Positions 5,211-5,452 of a DNA stretch of 5,452 nucleotides are shown piece after piece. The position numbers were made by a program, and so were the translations under genes. How positions within the stretch are numbered: position 1 is the stretch's first letter; each line of letters opens with the position of its first letter. Origin of the DNA: a bacterium MnTg04. Its GTDB lineage: Bacteria; Pseudomonadota; Gammaproteobacteria; Steroidobacterales; MnTg04. The notes under the pieces are model-generated. The model did no database searches. It worked only from the letters and a program-made list of their open reading frames with translations, and had not been told where the DNA came from. Where the stretch lies: positions 1 to 5,452 of the forward strand of contig BFAU01000240.1 of the NCBI GenBank assembly GCA_008975185.1, read 5' to 3'.

Positions 5211-5245
5211 GTAGGAGGGCCTTCAGGCCCGATACAGGCCCCTAC
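5211..5245. repeat. REP-like palindromic element
   Basis: The element begins GTAGGAG and continues into a perfect palindrome GGGCCT-TC-AGGCCC (5217-5230). It ends with GGCCCCTAC (5237-5245), which can pair instead with the opening GTAGG-GGCC region. A GTAG tetranucleotide followed by a GC-rich hairpin is the hallmark of REP elements mobilised by RAYT transposases, and its location in a spacer just after the thiolase stop is typical. Only one copy is in the window, so repetition elsewhere could not be seen. It could also act as a 3' stabiliser or weak terminator for the thiolase transcript. Confidence 0.6.
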
Positions 5246-5273
5246 CACCGCCCGGAGACAGCCTACTAACGTT

Positions 5274-5452
5274 CTAACGCTCCAGGATCGCGGTAACGCC
5301 CATGCCGCCACCGGTGCAAATCGAGATCAGCCCACGGCCGGTGCCTTTTTCAGCCAGCAATTCGGCCATCGTCATCAACACCCGGCCACCTGTCGCGCCA
5401 AACGGGTGGCCAATCGCCACGCTGCCGCCCTTGACGTTCAGTGTGTCCCGGT
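5274..5452 (-). CDS. Thiolase (acetyl-CoA acyl/acetyltransferase), C-terminal end only
   Basis: The last 58 residues and the TAG stop (5274-5276) of a thiolase are present; the 5' part lies beyond the window edge. Thiolases exchange acyl groups with CoA, either cleaving 3-ketoacyl-CoA in beta-oxidation or condensing two acetyl-CoA. Two active-site segments are visible: NVKGGSVAIGHPFGATGGR, with the catalytic His at visible residue 15, and ISICTGGGMGVT, with the second catalytic Cys at visible residue 45. Both are intact, so the enzyme should be functional. The N-terminal nucleophilic Cys is outside the window. Whether it is degradative (FadA/FadI-like) or biosynthetic cannot be decided from this end. 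It is separated from the symporter by 206 bases containing a REP-like element, so it is probably a separate transcript. Confidence 0.93.
   Translation of the reverse strand, partial: RDTLNVKGGSVAIGHPFGATGGRVLMTMAELLAEKGTGRGLISICTGGGMGVTAILER

Noticed and set aside
3793..5214. Plus-strand open frame of 473 codons
   Set aside because: It lies antisense to the well-supported symporter and runs on through its leader. Its translation is rich in Arg, Asp, His and Gln with no recognisable domain, as expected for an antisense shadow of a GC-rich gene.
1..5452. tRNA, rRNA, CRISPR array, insertion sequence or prophage genes
   Set aside because: Nothing with cloverleaf, rRNA-like, regularly spaced repeat or transposase character was seen on either strand.

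Overview
All the credible genes in this window lie on the minus strand, so the window reads from right to left. The high GC content with GC-rich third positions, the strong Shine-Dalgarno sites, a REP-like GTAG palindrome and the gene families present suggest a gammaproteobacterium, perhaps an environmental or marine lineage. That placement is an inference from style and was not tested by any search.

Region 1 (right edge, 5274-5452) holds the C-terminal end of a thiolase, an acetyl-CoA acyl/acetyltransferase. Its 5' part lies outside the window. A 206-bp spacer follows (5068-5273). It carries a REP-like hairpin element (5211-5245), a tentative promoter and a small palindrome in the leader of the next gene.

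Region 2 (2932-5067) is a two-gene unit. It encodes a 573-residue sodium:alanine/glycine symporter of the AGCS family with an extra polar domain of roughly 90 residues between two membrane helices. Fifteen bases later comes a RidA/YjgF-fold protein that starts at TTG and has Cys105 where imine-deaminating RidA has its essential Arg. A long stem-loop spans the end of this gene.

Region 3 (1-2695) looks like a copper-handling operon. It begins at an AT-rich control region with a candidate MerR/CueR-type promoter: a 19-bp spacer and a perfect GTATCT-N10-AGATAC dyad. The order downstream is a secreted Cys/His-containing protein (2135-2641), a lipoprotein cytochrome c (1602-2078), a possible 20-residue leader ORF (1529-1591), a DUF411/CopG copper protein (1009-1521), a possible 60-residue small protein (808-990) coupled by ATGA overlap, and a P1B-type copper ATPase with two N-terminal heavy-metal-binding domains (from 811, cut by the window edge). 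The inferred shared job is copper defence: cytoplasmic Cu(I) is pumped out by the ATPase, and copper is bound and redox-handled in the periplasm by the CopG-like protein, with the cytochrome as a possible electron partner.

The families are known. The less described parts are the two small ORFs built around translation signals, the near-identical translation start regions of two operon genes, the proposed stretched-spacer promoter, the symporter insert and the Arg-less Rid protein.
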